Counted from the first letter of the stretch, positions 46,700-60,178 are shown. The stretch: DNA of 64,000 nucleotides from Anoplopoma fimbria (GCF_027596085.1 NC_072457.1:1595471-1659470), one strand, 5' to 3'. Notes: generated by a model from the letters alone, not told the origin. Numbers and translations: made by a program.

Positions 46700-48240
46700 G
46701 TTTAATGACAGGTTCCTGTGCTTCAGTCTGGTCCGGTTTCATCCAGACCACTCAGAACCAGACATGATCCAGATTATAGTGTCACAATATATAGAATTTT
46801 GTATATTTTCTAAATTAAAATAATAACCACAAACATTTGCTATGAATGTCTTTTTAATTTGTTTGTTTTCCATTGGAAGAAACAATGAAAAAAAACAAAA
46901 AAACCCTGAGGAATGAAGGACGGACTCTTTGTAGAACGAGATATTAGCTTTTTGCATCGATATCGGTTCAGATTTTGGCTGATAAGCAACAAAAACATTT
47001 AGAACAGAAACGTTAAAGTTTTAGGTGTTTTGAAAAACTGTCGGTTTGTCAACAAGAGAGTTAAACTTGACTTTTCAACTGTAAAATGTCTATTTAATGA
47101 ATCATATTTTTAACTCCCAAATATCCACATCAGCATCAGCCTCTAAAATCTAGTATCGGTATCATTTTATGGATTATTATATTACGTAAGTATGTATTCA
47201 GTTAAACAATATATTCTATATTATTCTCATTGTCAAAAAATCCCATTAGAAGACCACCTACAGTACTTTTCTATTTCCTGGGCTTTGTCTGTGGCTCTCA
47301 GCCTCATTGGTTAGAAATATATCTCTCTCTATGAGAAAAAGAGTGTTATTTTAAACTAAACTAAAGAAAAACTTGTTATCAGGATCAATTCATTGGTGGT
47401 TTGGTTCTTTTAAATGGTTTTGTAAACAAAAATAAAAATCAAATAAAGCCGGTCTGATCCTTTAATGTTTCTTTAATAGAATATAAATGTATTTTTGTAG
47501 GTCTCTACACGTTTACGTCTGTAATCTTTGTCATTTTCTATCAACAAAGAACGACACAGCACCGTTTTGTAAGAGATAAACATTTTGCCCTGTATTAAAA
47601 ACCTCTGAGCCTGAACCCTCGACATCTGTTCGCCTGGACTGGAGTGCCAACGATTTGCTCGGGTTGATTTGAACACTTGTTGGAGAGGCTGTAGATCTCA
47701 GACAGAAAGAATGAAAAGAAATTGAGGCAGGAAATTGGAGTGACAGAGAGAGAGAGGAAGGCTGATGAGGTTCTGGCTCTCGAGTGCAGAGAATCTGCAT
47801 AATAAGTGATCTCCCTTTTTCCATAAACATGTTCCCGAGAAAACTCCCAATCAAGTATCACAGATTGGTCGACAGATGAGGACTTCTGAAGAGTCGGACT
47901 GAGCCGCTCAAATCACTCAGCGTTGACTGCCAGAGCTTCAGACGCACAGTTACTCATGTGTCTGAATACAGAAAGGAAGACAGTGTGAAGAGACACAGCA
48001 GCTCCTACAAACACCATCATGAGTATTAACATAAATACATCACATTTCCTGGAGCTGGAAAGTGTTGCTGTGGAGAAGGACGTCTGGAGGACCCTCCTCA
48101 GCTTGCTGCCCCCGCGACAGGTCATTTGGATGAAACTTCACACAAATTCCCAACAAAACAGAGACAAACTCTGTTCATAGAGGTGAATCCAGGTGAGTAA
48201 CGGTCCCTTGATTTCCCTCATTAAGTCTCTGTCAATAGCA
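46700..48240. other. Intergenic, no gene seen
   Basis: Mostly AT-rich sequence; the open frames are short and unconserved in appearance. Confidence 0.45.
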
Positions 48241-48473
48241 AAAGAGGAAATCTAGATAAAAAAGATGATTATATAGAGATATACCTCACAAATCTGATAT
48301 AATTGGGATGTGGATTCTACTAAACGGGGTTCAATATGAGGGAGATTCATATCAAATATGTTGTACATGCAGAGAATACAGAGAGCTCTGGCTAAATACC
48401 GACACCGACCAGCAGGGGGCAGGAGAGCGCCACAGTCTGAGAGGAAGATGTGTGTGACTTTATTAATGCACAC

Positions 48474-48584
<111 letters not shown>

Positions 48585-48586
48585 TT

Positions 48587-49235
48587 AACTAATACATATC
48601 AGCATGAAACTTCCCCAGTTGATCACTTAGATTAAGACAAATATTGTTTGTATCACATGTTTTCTGAAATTATATGTTTAAATATGCAAATGAGTAAATA
48701 TGTGCTTATTTTGAGACATTTCCAGAACCTAAATCTGAACATTGGATAGACCAGGTTCAACATTCTTGTTTCATTTTGTTGAGATATTAGAGCTAAAGGT
48801 TTGTACGGAGGGAATTTTTGATATGTCTTTATATCACACCATAAATCACAAAATACTGTCAACACACCGAAAAAATGTATCCATTTTCTCCATGTTTTTA
48901 GTGATAAATTGTTGTATAAACCAGGTTATGAATGATATATAAACAAACCCCTCTGTAGAAACCTTCAGAATATAGAGAGGAATGAAGCTGTAAAGTTTGG
49001 TGTATGTAAGAGCTACTGAAGTGGAGATTTATGGATCAGAGTCTGAGAAAAAACTCATTTAGAGAAAACGTCCTTTAAAGATATGTTTAGTTAAATTACA
49101 TACATGTTGAAGACACTACAGGTGAATAGGGTAAAAAAAAATAACTAATAGATATCAACATGAAACTTCACCAGTTGATTACTGACATTAAGATGATTAT
49201 TTTACGTATTACAAGTTTTCTAAAATGTTATGTTT
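48587..49235 (+). repeat. Element E, copy 1
   Basis: Contains two tandem starts of an AACTAATA(C/G)ATATCA unit (48587 and 49139, about 550 bp apart). The middle (48930-49200) is very close to 53235-53515. No coding capacity is seen. Confidence 0.7.
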
Positions 49236-49763
49236 AGATATTCAAAAGAGGCATTATCTAATGGAGCTTTTGGTGAAATAAGGAGAAATCTTCAGACACA
49301 AATAGACAAATGTATAAAATAAATGTTTCCTTTGCACTAGTCTCGGTCTCTAATAAGCATCGTTTGCCGTCATCACTCTCTCTACAGCGAGCCGTGTTTA
49401 GCATGTTGGTCTGCAGAGTCCAGGTCGTACGGTTGCCCTTGTTTGTGGGGGGGGCAACAGATGGAGAGTCCACAGGAGGTGAAGAGTCTGAGAGCAACGA
49501 GCTGCTTTTCTATTAAGAGTCACACATGCATTTTACATCTTAGTCATCTAGTTATGGATCATATGAATTACAGCCGTTTTAGGACAGTTTAGGACATCAC
49601 ATTATAGGACAATTATCAGGTTTTTATCTCGACTGTTTTCTTTTTCACGCATTGTACTGTCAAAAATGTCAAAGTGGAAGTTTAATGTGTTGATACGGGA
49701 TATGAAAAGTCTCTCAACTGCAACTTTTAGTTTTGATGCCATAACTTATGAATGCATAATACA

Positions 49764-49830
49764 AAAATATATAAATATATAAATATATAAATATATAAAT
49801 ATATAAATATATAAATATATAAATATATAA
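49764..49830. repeat. (AAATATAT)n microsatellite
   Basis: About eight ATAAATAT units, left of the large AT-rich array. Confidence 0.9.
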
Positions 49831-49910
49831 AATGAGAAGGCAAAAAATGCCTCAAAACAAACTTCTCTTTTATAAACTTTAAAGTGGTTGTCCTTAAGAT
49901 TTCAGTACAA

Positions 49911-50675
49911 GTAAAAAAAAAAAAAAAAGGAAATCAGACCGGACAAAGACAAAAAAAAAAAAAAAAAAAAGTAATAATAATAATAACAACTATTTTGTAT
50001 ATAATAACATAAAAAATGAAAAATAAAAAGGAATTAACATAAAAAAAAAAAAAAAAAATAATAATAATAATAATAATCAGGAAATCAGACCGGACAAAGA
50101 CAAAAAAAAATAAAATAATAAAAAAAAAAAGTAATAATAATAATAACAACTATTTTGTATATAATAATATAAAAAATGAAAAATAAAAAGGAATTAAAAA
50201 AAAAAAAATAATAATAATAATAATCAGGAAATCAGACCGGACAAAGACAAAAAAAAAAAAAAAAAAAGTAATAATAATAATAACAACTATTTTGTATATA
50301 ATAATATAAAAAATGAAAAATAAAAAGGAATCAAAAAAAAATAAAAAATAATAATAATAATAATCAGGAAATCAGACCGGACAAAGACAAAAAAAAAAAA
50401 AAAAAAAGTAATAATAATAATAACAACTATTTTGTATATAATAATATAAAAAATGAAAAATAAAAAGGAATTAAAAAAAAAAAATAAAAAAATAATAATA
50501 ATAATCAGGAAATCAGACCGGACAAAGACAAAAAAAAAAAAAAAAAGTAATAATAATAATAACAACTATTTTGTATATAATAATATAAAAATGAATGAAA
50601 AATAAAAAGGAATTAAAAAAAATAATAAAAAAAAAAAATAATAATAATAATCAGGAAATCAGACCGGACAAAGAC

Positions 50676-50706
<31 letters not shown>

Positions 50707-52005
50707 TAATAATAATAACAACTATTTTGTATATAATAATATAAAAAATGAAAAATAAAAAGGAATTAAAAAAAAAATAAAAAATAATAATAATAATAAT
50801 CAGGAAATCAGACCGGACAAAGACAAAAAAAAAAAAAAAAAAAAAAAAAAGTAATAATAATAATAACAACTATTTTGTATATAATAATATAAAAAATGAA
50901 AAATAAAAAGGAATTAAAAAAAAAATATAATAATAATAATTCAGGAAAAAAAAATAATAAAAAAATAATAATAATAATAATCAGGAAATCAGACCGGACA
51001 AAGACAAAAAAAAAAAAAAAAAGTAATAATAATAATAACAACTATTTTGTATATAATAATATAAAAAATGAAAAATAAAAAGGAATTAAAAAAAAAATAA
51101 AAAATAATAATAATAATAATCAGGAAATCAGACCGGACAAAGACAAAAAAAAAAAAAGTAAAGTAATAATAATAATAACAACTATTTTGTATATAATAAT
51201 ATAAAAAATGAAAAATAAAAAGGAATTAAAAAAAAAAAAAAATAAATAATAATAATAATAATAATCAGGAAATCAGACCGGACAAAAACAAAAAAAAAAA
51301 AAAAAAGTAATAATAATAATAACAACTATTTTGTATATAATAATATAAAAAATGAAAAATAAAAAGGAATTAAAAAAAAAAAAATAATAATAATAATAAT
51401 AATCAGGAAATCAGACCGGACAAAGAAAAAAAAAAAAAAAAAAATAATAATAATAATAATAATAATCAGGAAATCAGACCGGACAAAGACAAAAAAAAAA
51501 AAAAAGTAATAATAATAATAACAACTATTTTGTATATAATAATATAAAAAAAAAAATGAAAAATAAAAAGGAATCAGACCGACAAAGACAAAAAAAAAAA
51601 AAAATAATAATAATAATAATAATCAGGAAATCAGATATAAAAAAGAAAATAAAAAAATTAAAAAAAAAAAAAAAATAATAATAATAATAATCAGGAAATC
51701 AGACCGGACAAAGAAAAAAAAAAAAAAAGTAATAATAATAATAACAACTATTTTGTATATAATAATATAAAAAATGAAAAATAAAAAGGAAAAAAAAAAA
51801 AAAAAAAAATAATAATAATAATAATCAGGAAATCAGACCGGACAAAGACAAAAAAAAAAAAAAAAAAAAGTAAAAAATAATAATAATAATAACAACTATT
51901 TTGTATATAATAATATAAAAAATGAAAAATAAAAAGGAATAAAAAAAAATAATAAAAAATAATAATAATAATCAGGAAATCAGACCGGAAATCAAAAATA
52001 TAAAA
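49911..52005. repeat. AT-rich ~140-bp tandem array (about 15-17 copies)
   Basis: Each unit has a conserved GGAAATCAGACCGGACAAAG core, a poly-A run, (TAA)n, a second conserved core ACAACTATTTTGTATATAAT, then AAAAATAAAAAGGAATTAAA and (AAT)n. Cores recur near 49929, 50079, 50226, 50367, 50507, 50652, 50804, 50987, 51122, 51266 and onward, with some truncated units near 51400-51640. G/C is almost confined to the cores. No coding is plausible. Confidence 0.95.
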
Positions 52006-52009
52006 CATA

Positions 52010-52200
52010 CAATAAATAAATAATAAAATAAAATATAATAATAAGTCAAAGTACCAAATAGTTTATAATATAAAAATAATACAATATAAAAAATATAAAA
52101 ATAAAAATAATAAATTTATAATAAAAAAATAAATAAATAAAATAAATAAAATAAATAAAATAAATAAAATAAAATAAATAAAATAAATAAAATAAATAAA
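52010..52200. repeat. (AAAT/AAATAAAATA)n simple repeat
   Basis: A degenerate A/T simple repeat bordering the right end of the AT-rich array. Confidence 0.85.
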
Positions 52201-52209
52201 ATTTGACTT

Positions 52210-53230
52210 ACTGTTTGTTTATAATTTTATTAAGTCAAAGTACCTGTTCAGCTGCTCTCAACATTTATAATTGGCTTCTAATCAACTATGCCCAGCAGTA
52301 AGAGGTTCCTAATAATATTTACACTGAGACAGTAAAAAATGATCGTCTCCGTTTACGAGCGCTGCAGCAGCTGTGAACGTCAGCGTCACCCACCTCCCAC
52401 CCCGTCCTCACTCCTTAACTTCCATCCTTTAACCTCCCTTTAGACTCCAGCAGACAAAGAAATATTAGAGAGCAGACGAGTGCAGGCTGTTAAATGTCAC
52501 GAGAGAGAGAGAACAGAGGAGGGAGGTAGAAGGACAGAAGGGTGAAAGGAGAAAGTTTCAGTGTTTGTTAAGAGTGGCTGACATTTGAGCCGGGACCAGA
52601 TTGGAGTTTGGATCTCGGCCCTTTTTCGCTTCAGGCTCTCTGTCGGCTCATTTAAAGCAATGAGAGACCAGAGAAAGAGAGGAAGGAAAAGGTTAGAGGA
52701 GACAAGAGGAGAACGTTACTGTGAAGAGAGAAACTTTAGTTTATTTCCGTCTTATGTGGGAAAAGAAGATGCAGAAAGAGGTTCATCAAATTCAAAACAA
52801 CATATCTTTTCCTCTGCAGCAAACATAAACAACATTTTTTGGGGGGGACAAAGCTGAACAGATTGCCTTTGAACTGGAGTCTCTCACGGACACTAAAGGA
52901 AGCGTTGGCCTTTTCAGTATGAAAATGAGCGAGCTGCATGCACAACCTCCACATGCTGCTGCTCCACTAATGGCAACGAGACGTATAACCGCTTGACTTC
53001 TGTGGACTTCAATGCCCAGAATCCTCTGATGTGCAATCAGTTAAACTGGCCGAGGCGTGCTCAGGCTCGGTCCAGCTGTTCTCTGATCACTTATGCTAAA
53101 TGCTGAGGAAGAGTTAACAGTTCAACAGTTGTTTCAAAAGAGATTAGGTCTCCTGAGACTGCAAACCAATAAAAGGCGGATTGAAAAGGCGGGGAAGACA
53201 AACACAGTGAACACAAGGCTGCATAAATCT
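52210..53230. other. Intergenic, no gene seen
   Basis: Moderate GC and purine-rich stretches (about 52500-52740). The open frames look unconserved. Confidence 0.45.
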
Positions 53231-53231
53231 G

Positions 53232-53795
53232 TCTATGAATGACATATGAACAAACCCCTTCAGAAACCTTCAGAATATAGAGAGGAATGAAACTGTCAGT
53301 GGAGATTTATGGATCAGAGTCTGAGAAAAAACTCATTTAGAGAAAACGTCCTTTAAAGATATGTTTTGTTAAATTACATACATGTTGAAGACATGACAGG
53401 CGAATCGGTTAAAAAAAAGAACTAATAGATATCAACATGAAACTTCACCAGTTGATTACTGACATTAAGACAATATTTTTTTGTATTACATGTTTTCTGA
53501 AACATAAATCCAGAACATAAATCTGAATATTGGATAAAGCCAGGCTCAAAATTCTTGTTTCATTTTGCTGACACATTAGAGTTAAAGGTTTTTTTACTGA
53601 GGGAATTTTGCATATCTCTTTGTATCACTCCATATATCAGAAAATACTGTCAACAACCTTAAAAAAATATATATTTTCTCCATGTTTTCAGTAATAAAAT
53701 GTTGTATAAATCAGGCTCTGAATGATTTATGAACAAACCCCTCTGCAATAACCTTCAGAATATAGATCGGAAGGAAACTGTAACGTTTGGTAAGA
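53232..53795 (+). repeat. Element E, copy 2
   Basis: Highly similar to copy 1, for example TTATGGATCAGAGTCTGAGA and AGAAAACGTCCTTTAAAGAT. Copy 2 is a circular permutation of copy 1 (it starts and ends in the GAATGA..ATGAACAAACCCC block), as expected from a ~500-550 bp tandem unit. Confidence 0.7.
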
Positions 53796-54264
53796 AATTG
53801 GTTATCTGCATAGAAATGAACCTTGACTTTAAACAAGGAGTTATCTCTAAGAAATTAAACCAAAAGTTTTCTGCCTCGATCCTTCCATGTCTGCTGGTAT
53901 GAGGCTCTGTGGCCTTGTTTTGTGGACACTGTCAAGCTGTCTCAGCAAATCATGCCAGAGCCCTGTGCACTCTTTAAAATTGGCCATTAAAGTGTCATCA
54001 CTGAATTCTTCTGATGTAGAGATAAGACGCTCAGAGGGCCTGCAGCTTCCCCCGGAGCTCCAGGGTGACGAGGCAGCTCCCTCTGCCGTCGAAGCCCAGT
54101 CGGGGGCCCCTAATCTGGGCCGTGCAGCCGGACCAAACAAAGGAGACGCGTGATGTGTGAATACTATGCGTGTGAATAAAACATGGGCCAACAACGAGAT
54201 GTTTAGCTGTCGGCTCACATCTGTAGCGTATAATGTGTGCGTTGACAGATGTTCGACGACACAT

Positions 54265-54265
<1 letters not shown>

Positions 54266-54320
<55 letters not shown>
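54266..54320. repeat. (CA)27 microsatellite
   Basis: A pure CA run. Confidence 0.97.
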
Positions 54321-54322
<2 letters not shown>

Positions 54323-54619
54323 ACACTGCTGAGCTGTCGGCTCACAGTCGGTAAGAAAATGCAGTGCTGCTGGGTGCAGAGCAACCTCACCACTTGGCCC
54401 GCCAGCTTTACTGCAAACACCATTTAATTATGTGTGTGTTTGTGTGTGTGTTTTTGTGCAGGTGCACGTTGCTTGTGCACGTGTCCAGGTAGGGCAAGTC
54501 TGTAGGTGTTGATGAGTCTGCAGCTGGAAGGACTTTGTGAACAGCTACATGTGGTGAATCTGTGTGGGAAAAAAATGTTGAACAATTTGAGCATCGAAGT
54601 TTAGTGTGTCTTGTTGATC

Positions 54620-54755
54620 CATCTATTCATCTATCTGTCCGTCCATCTCACCATCCATCCATCCATGTCTGTCATCCATCCATCCAGCTTTGTCTCTGTC
54701 CGTTTATCCATCTATCTCACTGTCCGTCAATCTCTCTTTCCATCCATCCATCAAA
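54620..54755. repeat. Degenerate (CATC)n repeat
   Basis: CCATC/CATCTGTC-rich tetranucleotide-like repeat, about 130 bp. Confidence 0.75.
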
Positions 54756-54960
54756 CATAACAAGAATGATGAAGCAGGCTTATCCTCCTCTCTCATAAAA
54801 ACCCTCCACAACAATAATCATATAGGACATAAATACATAAAGAGATCAGAGCATCAGAGAGATGATGATACTGTATCACTTTATCACTTTATCATCAACA
54901 ACTGTCATCAAAGCAGTCTGTTATCATCAGGAATACACATCTCTGACACAGATCTTAGAG

Positions 54961-54968
54961 CACACACA

Positions 54969-55061
<93 letters not shown>
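54961..55061. repeat. (CA)50 microsatellite
   Basis: CA tract with one AA interruption near 54971. Confidence 0.97.
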
Positions 55062-55063
<2 letters not shown>

Positions 55064-55299
55064 CATCTCAAGGCTCAAAACTCACACATTTGTGGTGCAT
55101 CCTCAGTCGATTCCTAAGCCTTTTTTTTCTGGCCCACGTTTACTTTATCTGAACCTTCCTGCCTCACCATACTGTCTTATAATAATTGATGCCTTGCTGT
55201 GATCTTCCTTTTTAATGATCAAGATTAATTCAGTTTGATGATGAAAGGATTTATCGCTACACCGACTTGTGGACGCACTTGTCAAAAACATGTGAAATA

Positions 55300-55665
55300 A
55301 AAAAGTCACATTATTTATTTGTCAAGCATCTTTCTAACTTAAGTAACGACATTTCCTTGGTTATTTTTAACCCAAAACAACGACCTTTTCCTAAACCTAA
55401 CCAAGTAGTTTTGTTGCCTAAACCTAACTTAGTTGTTTCCTGTGAAGACGGAAGTTTATTTTGAAAAGACTGTTTGAAATTAACTAGCAGAAAAGTCAGA
55501 TGATTTATTTCTTAAGTCATTTGTGAACTTAAATACGGACACTTCTGTAGTTATTTCAACCCAACGACCTTTTCCTAAACCTAACCAAGTGGATTTGTTG
55601 CCTGAACTTAACTAGTTTCCTGTGAAGATTTTGAAAAGACTGAATGAAATGAATCAGCAGATATT
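55300..55665 (+). repeat. Tandem duplication of a ~190-bp interspersed repeat unit
   Basis: The two halves share CGACCTTTTCCTAAACCTAA, CAAGT(A/G)G(T/A)TTTGTTGCC and TTTTGAAAAGACTG in order. Similar TAGGTTTAGGCAACAAAAC words occur inverted at 39885-39905. Confidence 0.7.
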
Positions 55666-55669
55666 TACA

Positions 55670-56240
55670 CTTTTTGCTGGACTTTTGTGGGAAAATGACG
55701 AATCATTTTAGTTTTTTTCAAACATTGACAGAGGAGCAGATGCCTGGATGGAAACACATTCATTTGCATTTTTCTTTTTCCAATTTTCTGAAACTTTATA
55801 GTTAAAATTTGCTGCATTAAAATGGAAACTTGGCTTTCTGTTTTATTTAACGTGATTGATCTGCACTAACCTGCAAAGTTCTACTCTTGAGCTGACAATC
55901 ATAAGTATTTTGCTTGTCTTCATAAAATTACAGAAAAGCCCATAATTGACATAACTGTCATTCTCAGATGGTCCAAACCTACGCAGGACCCGTGTGGTGA
56001 TGATGCACAGCAGAGGGAACGCTGCGTCAGCTCCCTTTAAGTCTTACGGGAGGACGGCTCTGGTGTCCATTCTGCAGCGAGGAGGCCTCCCATGCTGGAA
56101 GAGAAGAGCGACGGGGCTCTGAGGGAAACTCAGACCGGACAGATGGACGGAGAACACACAAACATGAAGACAAACATCCACCATCAGGGAGCTGCATGAG
56201 TCAAACATTTAATTATCCTCCTGATGGTCACGCTGTAGTG
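55670..56240. other. Intergenic, no gene seen
   Basis: No supported feature. Confidence 0.45.
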
Positions 56241-56241
56241 T

Positions 56242-56247
<6 letters not shown>

Positions 56248-56314
<67 letters not shown>
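56248..56314. repeat. (GA)33 microsatellite
   Basis: A pure AG/GA tract. Confidence 0.97.
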
Positions 56315-56316
<2 letters not shown>

Positions 56317-56319
56317 CAC

Positions 56320-59300
56320 CTCTTTATAATAAAGAGAGTTTACTATAATGTAAACATCAGGACAGAAGTAAGAGGAGAAGCAAAGAGAAACAGTTTATTT
56401 TTTTGGGGTGGATGTATCAATGGTAGCACTCAGAAATGAATATTATGGGCTGTATTTGCAAACAAACATGATGTTAATCAAGCGTGACGTTGAATCAGAC
56501 AGCGTGTGGAGCGGTCCAAAGAGCCATGTTACATCAGAAAACTAATGATACTGCTGTTAATACATATATATGATTCAAGTATAGTTCATAATAAATAAAT
56601 ACACTCTTTAAGGCCTTTATGAAATTACAAAAACTACTTTATAGGGTGAAAAATAACTAAAATAGCTGTAACCAAGTGTAGCCACCAGGAACTGGTGAGT
56701 AGGGCAGGTGTAGCCAATTATTGATGTCAGTCTCGGCCCACATAACAGGACGTATAAACACAGGCCTAGTGATGGCCAGCTCCTGTTGTCTGGGGTCCTA
56801 CCACTTCCTGTTCATGTTGTATGTTGGCAAACAAACAGACATGTGGCAAGTATGTACTGTTGGGCTTTAACTTAACACCTGAAACTGGAAGCTTTAAACA
56901 GGTTTCATGCTTTGATTGTAGTCACAGCTTTACATGTTCTCAAACTAATTTAGCCCTGGTTCCTTACTATATATTTTGCATTTATCTTTTATGTTTTGAT
57001 GTTTTGGTTCATAATTGCAATTTTATTTAATTTCAGAGCCTTTGATCACATGGCCATCGGTATGGTTGTCAGCTGCTGTTTCTAAGATTTATTCTCCGTT
57101 TCCCTTTGTAAACTGGAGCCGAAGCACAAGGTTTTTATAGCTTTCAAGCCAGGCCCCGATGACCTGAGGTCCTTATCTGCTATCACCTGAGTGAAGCGTT
57201 TATTGTATTGCATGTTATTTATCTCCACGGAATTAACTTTGTGTGTGATTTTAAAAGTGTAGATCCACTGCATGGTACCTATTTTATAAAGGTTGTCGGT
57301 TAGGTATTTTATATGTATATCACTTGTCCCTAGTTCAATAAGTCCTGCTTGAAAGCTTAACAGCCTATTGTTGCAAAATGTTTGTACAATAAAAGACGAC
57401 TGACTGCTATGACCTAGTGTCCTTTATGATTTTATTATTTCTTATTCCTGCGTTGTAGTCTAGTAGCTTTGGCGCTTTGCTACACGAGTCCAACACTGAA
57501 ACCTGTGGACACTATAGACCACCTTAGCAAAAAAAAAACAGGGACGATCTTTTACTCTGAAAAGTGTTATTTTCACATTACTGCTAATATTAGTTAGCAA
57601 ATTAGTGTATTTTTAACTAGTCAAATTGATGGTAATTTTAGCGACCATGGAACAAGTTGATATCCCCGAAAAACCATCAGTGGCCGGTGTTTACGAGGTT
57701 AGAAGTTATTCCGAACCGGGACAAGGGCGGCGCACCGGCTAATTCACCTTTTACCGACTCTGGTGAAGGCAAAGTTAAAGTTAATAATTAAAACCATATT
57801 CAGTTAGAAAGGTTAGAAGTTAAACTTTAGTTTTACACCATTACATCAACTGAAAACATTGCACAATCATTTAAATCTGTATTTTTTTAAGTAGATTTTT
57901 ATTGGAATGTTGGCTTAAAACTGTCCGGACCAGGAAACAATTCTGTTAGCCAAGAAGTACTAGCCTGCATTAAACTGGAAGCTAACTAATAGTTATCTAC
58001 ATAGCCCAAATAAGCAGTGTACAACCATTTTGCAAGTTTTTACAATAATGTTACTGACACAATAGCTCCAAGGTGTAGTGTTGTAGTCCTATGGTTTAAG
58101 TTTTAAGCTAGCTCTCTACATGAGTCTAGTGCTACAGTGTTTTAGAATACATTCTTTAATACAAAAGTATGCTTAACAGTTTGTTTTGCCTAAGTTTATT
58201 ATACTAGTAGGTCAGTAAAATAATGCATAATCAATAAGTCAGTACAGGCCTTGTTAAAACAATATGTTTGTATCAATATGTTTTAGTGTCGTAGGCATTG
58301 ACTCGCTAGCTAACATTTGGATGCAGATACTGTAAAACTACAGAGTTAGCATAATGCTACCATCTTGTTCTAAAGCCTCTCAGGATATGGACTGACAGTT
58401 CAACTTATTTCATGTACACATACTTTATATAAATTCACTCAAATATATAATGTAGCTAACATCAAAGTGAGACATTCATAAATCTTGGTTTTTTTCACAA
58501 TAAATTTGTTAGAATTTTGTTTCCTTTACTTGCACAAATTATGTTTTTTGTTTGTTTGCTTTTATCTAACGTCTGTTATCACTGTTGGTGCTTTTTGAAA
58601 ACCCAAAGCTTCTCTTTTCACTCTCTCCTTATCTGCGTATCTCGGTGTGTATATATATTTTTTTAAGAACTAAAATGTCCTTCCCACTCTGCATATTGAT
58701 GAGCAGATTAGGGATTAGAGAGACGTAGGGCTGTGATGCTGGGGAAAAGAAGGGAATGATGAAAAACAAGATATATATAAGATATATATATCTATATATA
58801 TATATATATATATATATTACAGCTAAAGGCAGGATGTGGATTTAGCATTTCAAAGTCTTGGATAATCAATAAGCTGGAGTAAAATAACACTTGAAAGGGA
58901 AATTTCAACACAATCCATTTTGGCCTTTTTTCACTTTAATACTGCTCTTATAAGATGTGAATAATTTATATTTATAGGAAAAAGTTTTATGTGCAAACTT
59001 AAAATAACTCAAAGCTGTTAATTTTTGGAATATATGACTGTCTTTCTCAATTATCTCTTTCTCTCTGATTCCTTTTCTTCTCTCGCCGCCGTCTGTCTTC
59101 CACAGCTGAAACAAAAAAGAAGCCAGGGTGACGACTGAAACTACTCTCAGCATCATTTCAAATCTTAAACCGTTACCAGAGACATTTTAGACTAAAACCT
59201 TGCTTCTCTGTGCCAGGAATCGTCCAAACTAGCTGAGGCTCTCCACTGTGGGTTGTCTGCGGTATTATCTGACCTTTAAAGCACTGATGTGTGTACTAAA

Positions 59301-59539
59301 GATTATTTTTTTTGTCTTTGTGGTGGTCATTGATTTTCAGTCAAAACTGCTTTGGTGAAAGTGTATTTTTTGACTGATCACCTCGTATGGAGCGGATCTC
59401 ATTCATACAACGTCAATCAAAAAAGATCTTTGTTTTTGCATTGCCATAGACCTCAACGATGTGCCGTCTTTGACCTGTGAATCTGTGTGTTTGTGACCTT
59501 ATTCAAGTTTCTTTTCCCCTCTTGTCGTGACATGAACAG
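56320..59539. other. Intergenic, no gene seen
   Basis: About 3.2 kb, AT-rich, with an (AT)n run at 58776-58817. No coding exon is recognised on either strand. Confidence 0.45.
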
Positions 59540-59710
59540 GCCCATTTGTTGAGGACGCTCCACCGCCGCAATCAAGGTCACTCCTACTGCCGTGGAGCCA
59601 CAATGAGTTGAGATGGAGGAGAAGACCCCCCCCCGCTGAGGCTGCTCAATGGCCCATCAGAGCAGCCACATCCAACATCTGTCCACGCGGCGTGTGCTGC
59701 ATCCTTCCAG
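59540..59710 (+). other. Candidate exon of unknown gene (weak)
   Basis: It has a pyrimidine-rich acceptor ending AACAG at 59539 and a CAG|GTAAAA donor. The length is 171 nt, with one frame (phase 2 start) open throughout and a GC content above its surroundings. It contains a C9 run. I recognise no protein; it may be a noncoding exon of a gene that continues right of the window, or chance. Confidence 0.2.
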
Positions 59711-59917
59711 GTAAAAAAAAAGAAAAGAAAATCTCTGTTCTACTGTTCTAGAATGTAAGCTCATCTGTCACTCTGCATAAACAACATACTGAAACCCTTT
59801 TTCCACCAAAAATAGCGCTTCAATTTGGGTTTTCAAAACAAACTAAAATAGTTAATAGACACCTTTCCCTTTGCTAGAGGACGAGTGTTTTTACTGTTGT
59901 GTTGTGTGTGGAAAACA

Positions 59918-60178
59918 GGGTTAGTAAACAGTGAAAATGCCATGGCGGGGTTACTTATTTTTATATATATTTCTTATTCAGTCTCTCTTTTAAACTTTCA
60001 AAACAGAGTTAGTGATGTTTGGACAGTTGGAAAGACTAACCAAGTCTGTTTTGATGAGTTTATCAGTTTGTTTCACGACAATCAGTGATTTAAATTTACT
60101 GTCTCTGTCAATGGAGTCTGGTGGCTTTGAGGAGAGCGTATAACGGCTGTTTCTTTTCACATCTAACTCTGTGAATTT
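59918..60178 (+). repeat. Direct duplication F, copy 1
   Basis: About 260 bp repeated at 60553-60811, with only a 2-nt indel and a few substitutions by eye. Confidence 0.9.

Noticed and set aside
46329..46751. His-Thr or Cys-Val repeat proteins across CA/TG tracts (here and at other microsatellites)
   Set aside because: Dinucleotide repeats are open in several frames by nature. There is no flanking coding signal except where a real exon abuts the tract.
49934..52008. Ile/Phe-rich open frames in the AT-rich array
   Set aside because: They are products of T-rich simple sequence, with no consistent frame between units.
53847..54423. Open frames on both strands around 53.9-54.4 kb, one with a hydrophobic start (MRLCGLVLWTLSSCLSKS)
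   Set aside because: There is no recognisable homology and overlapping frames compete on both strands. One runs into a CA tract. It is not enough to call a gene.
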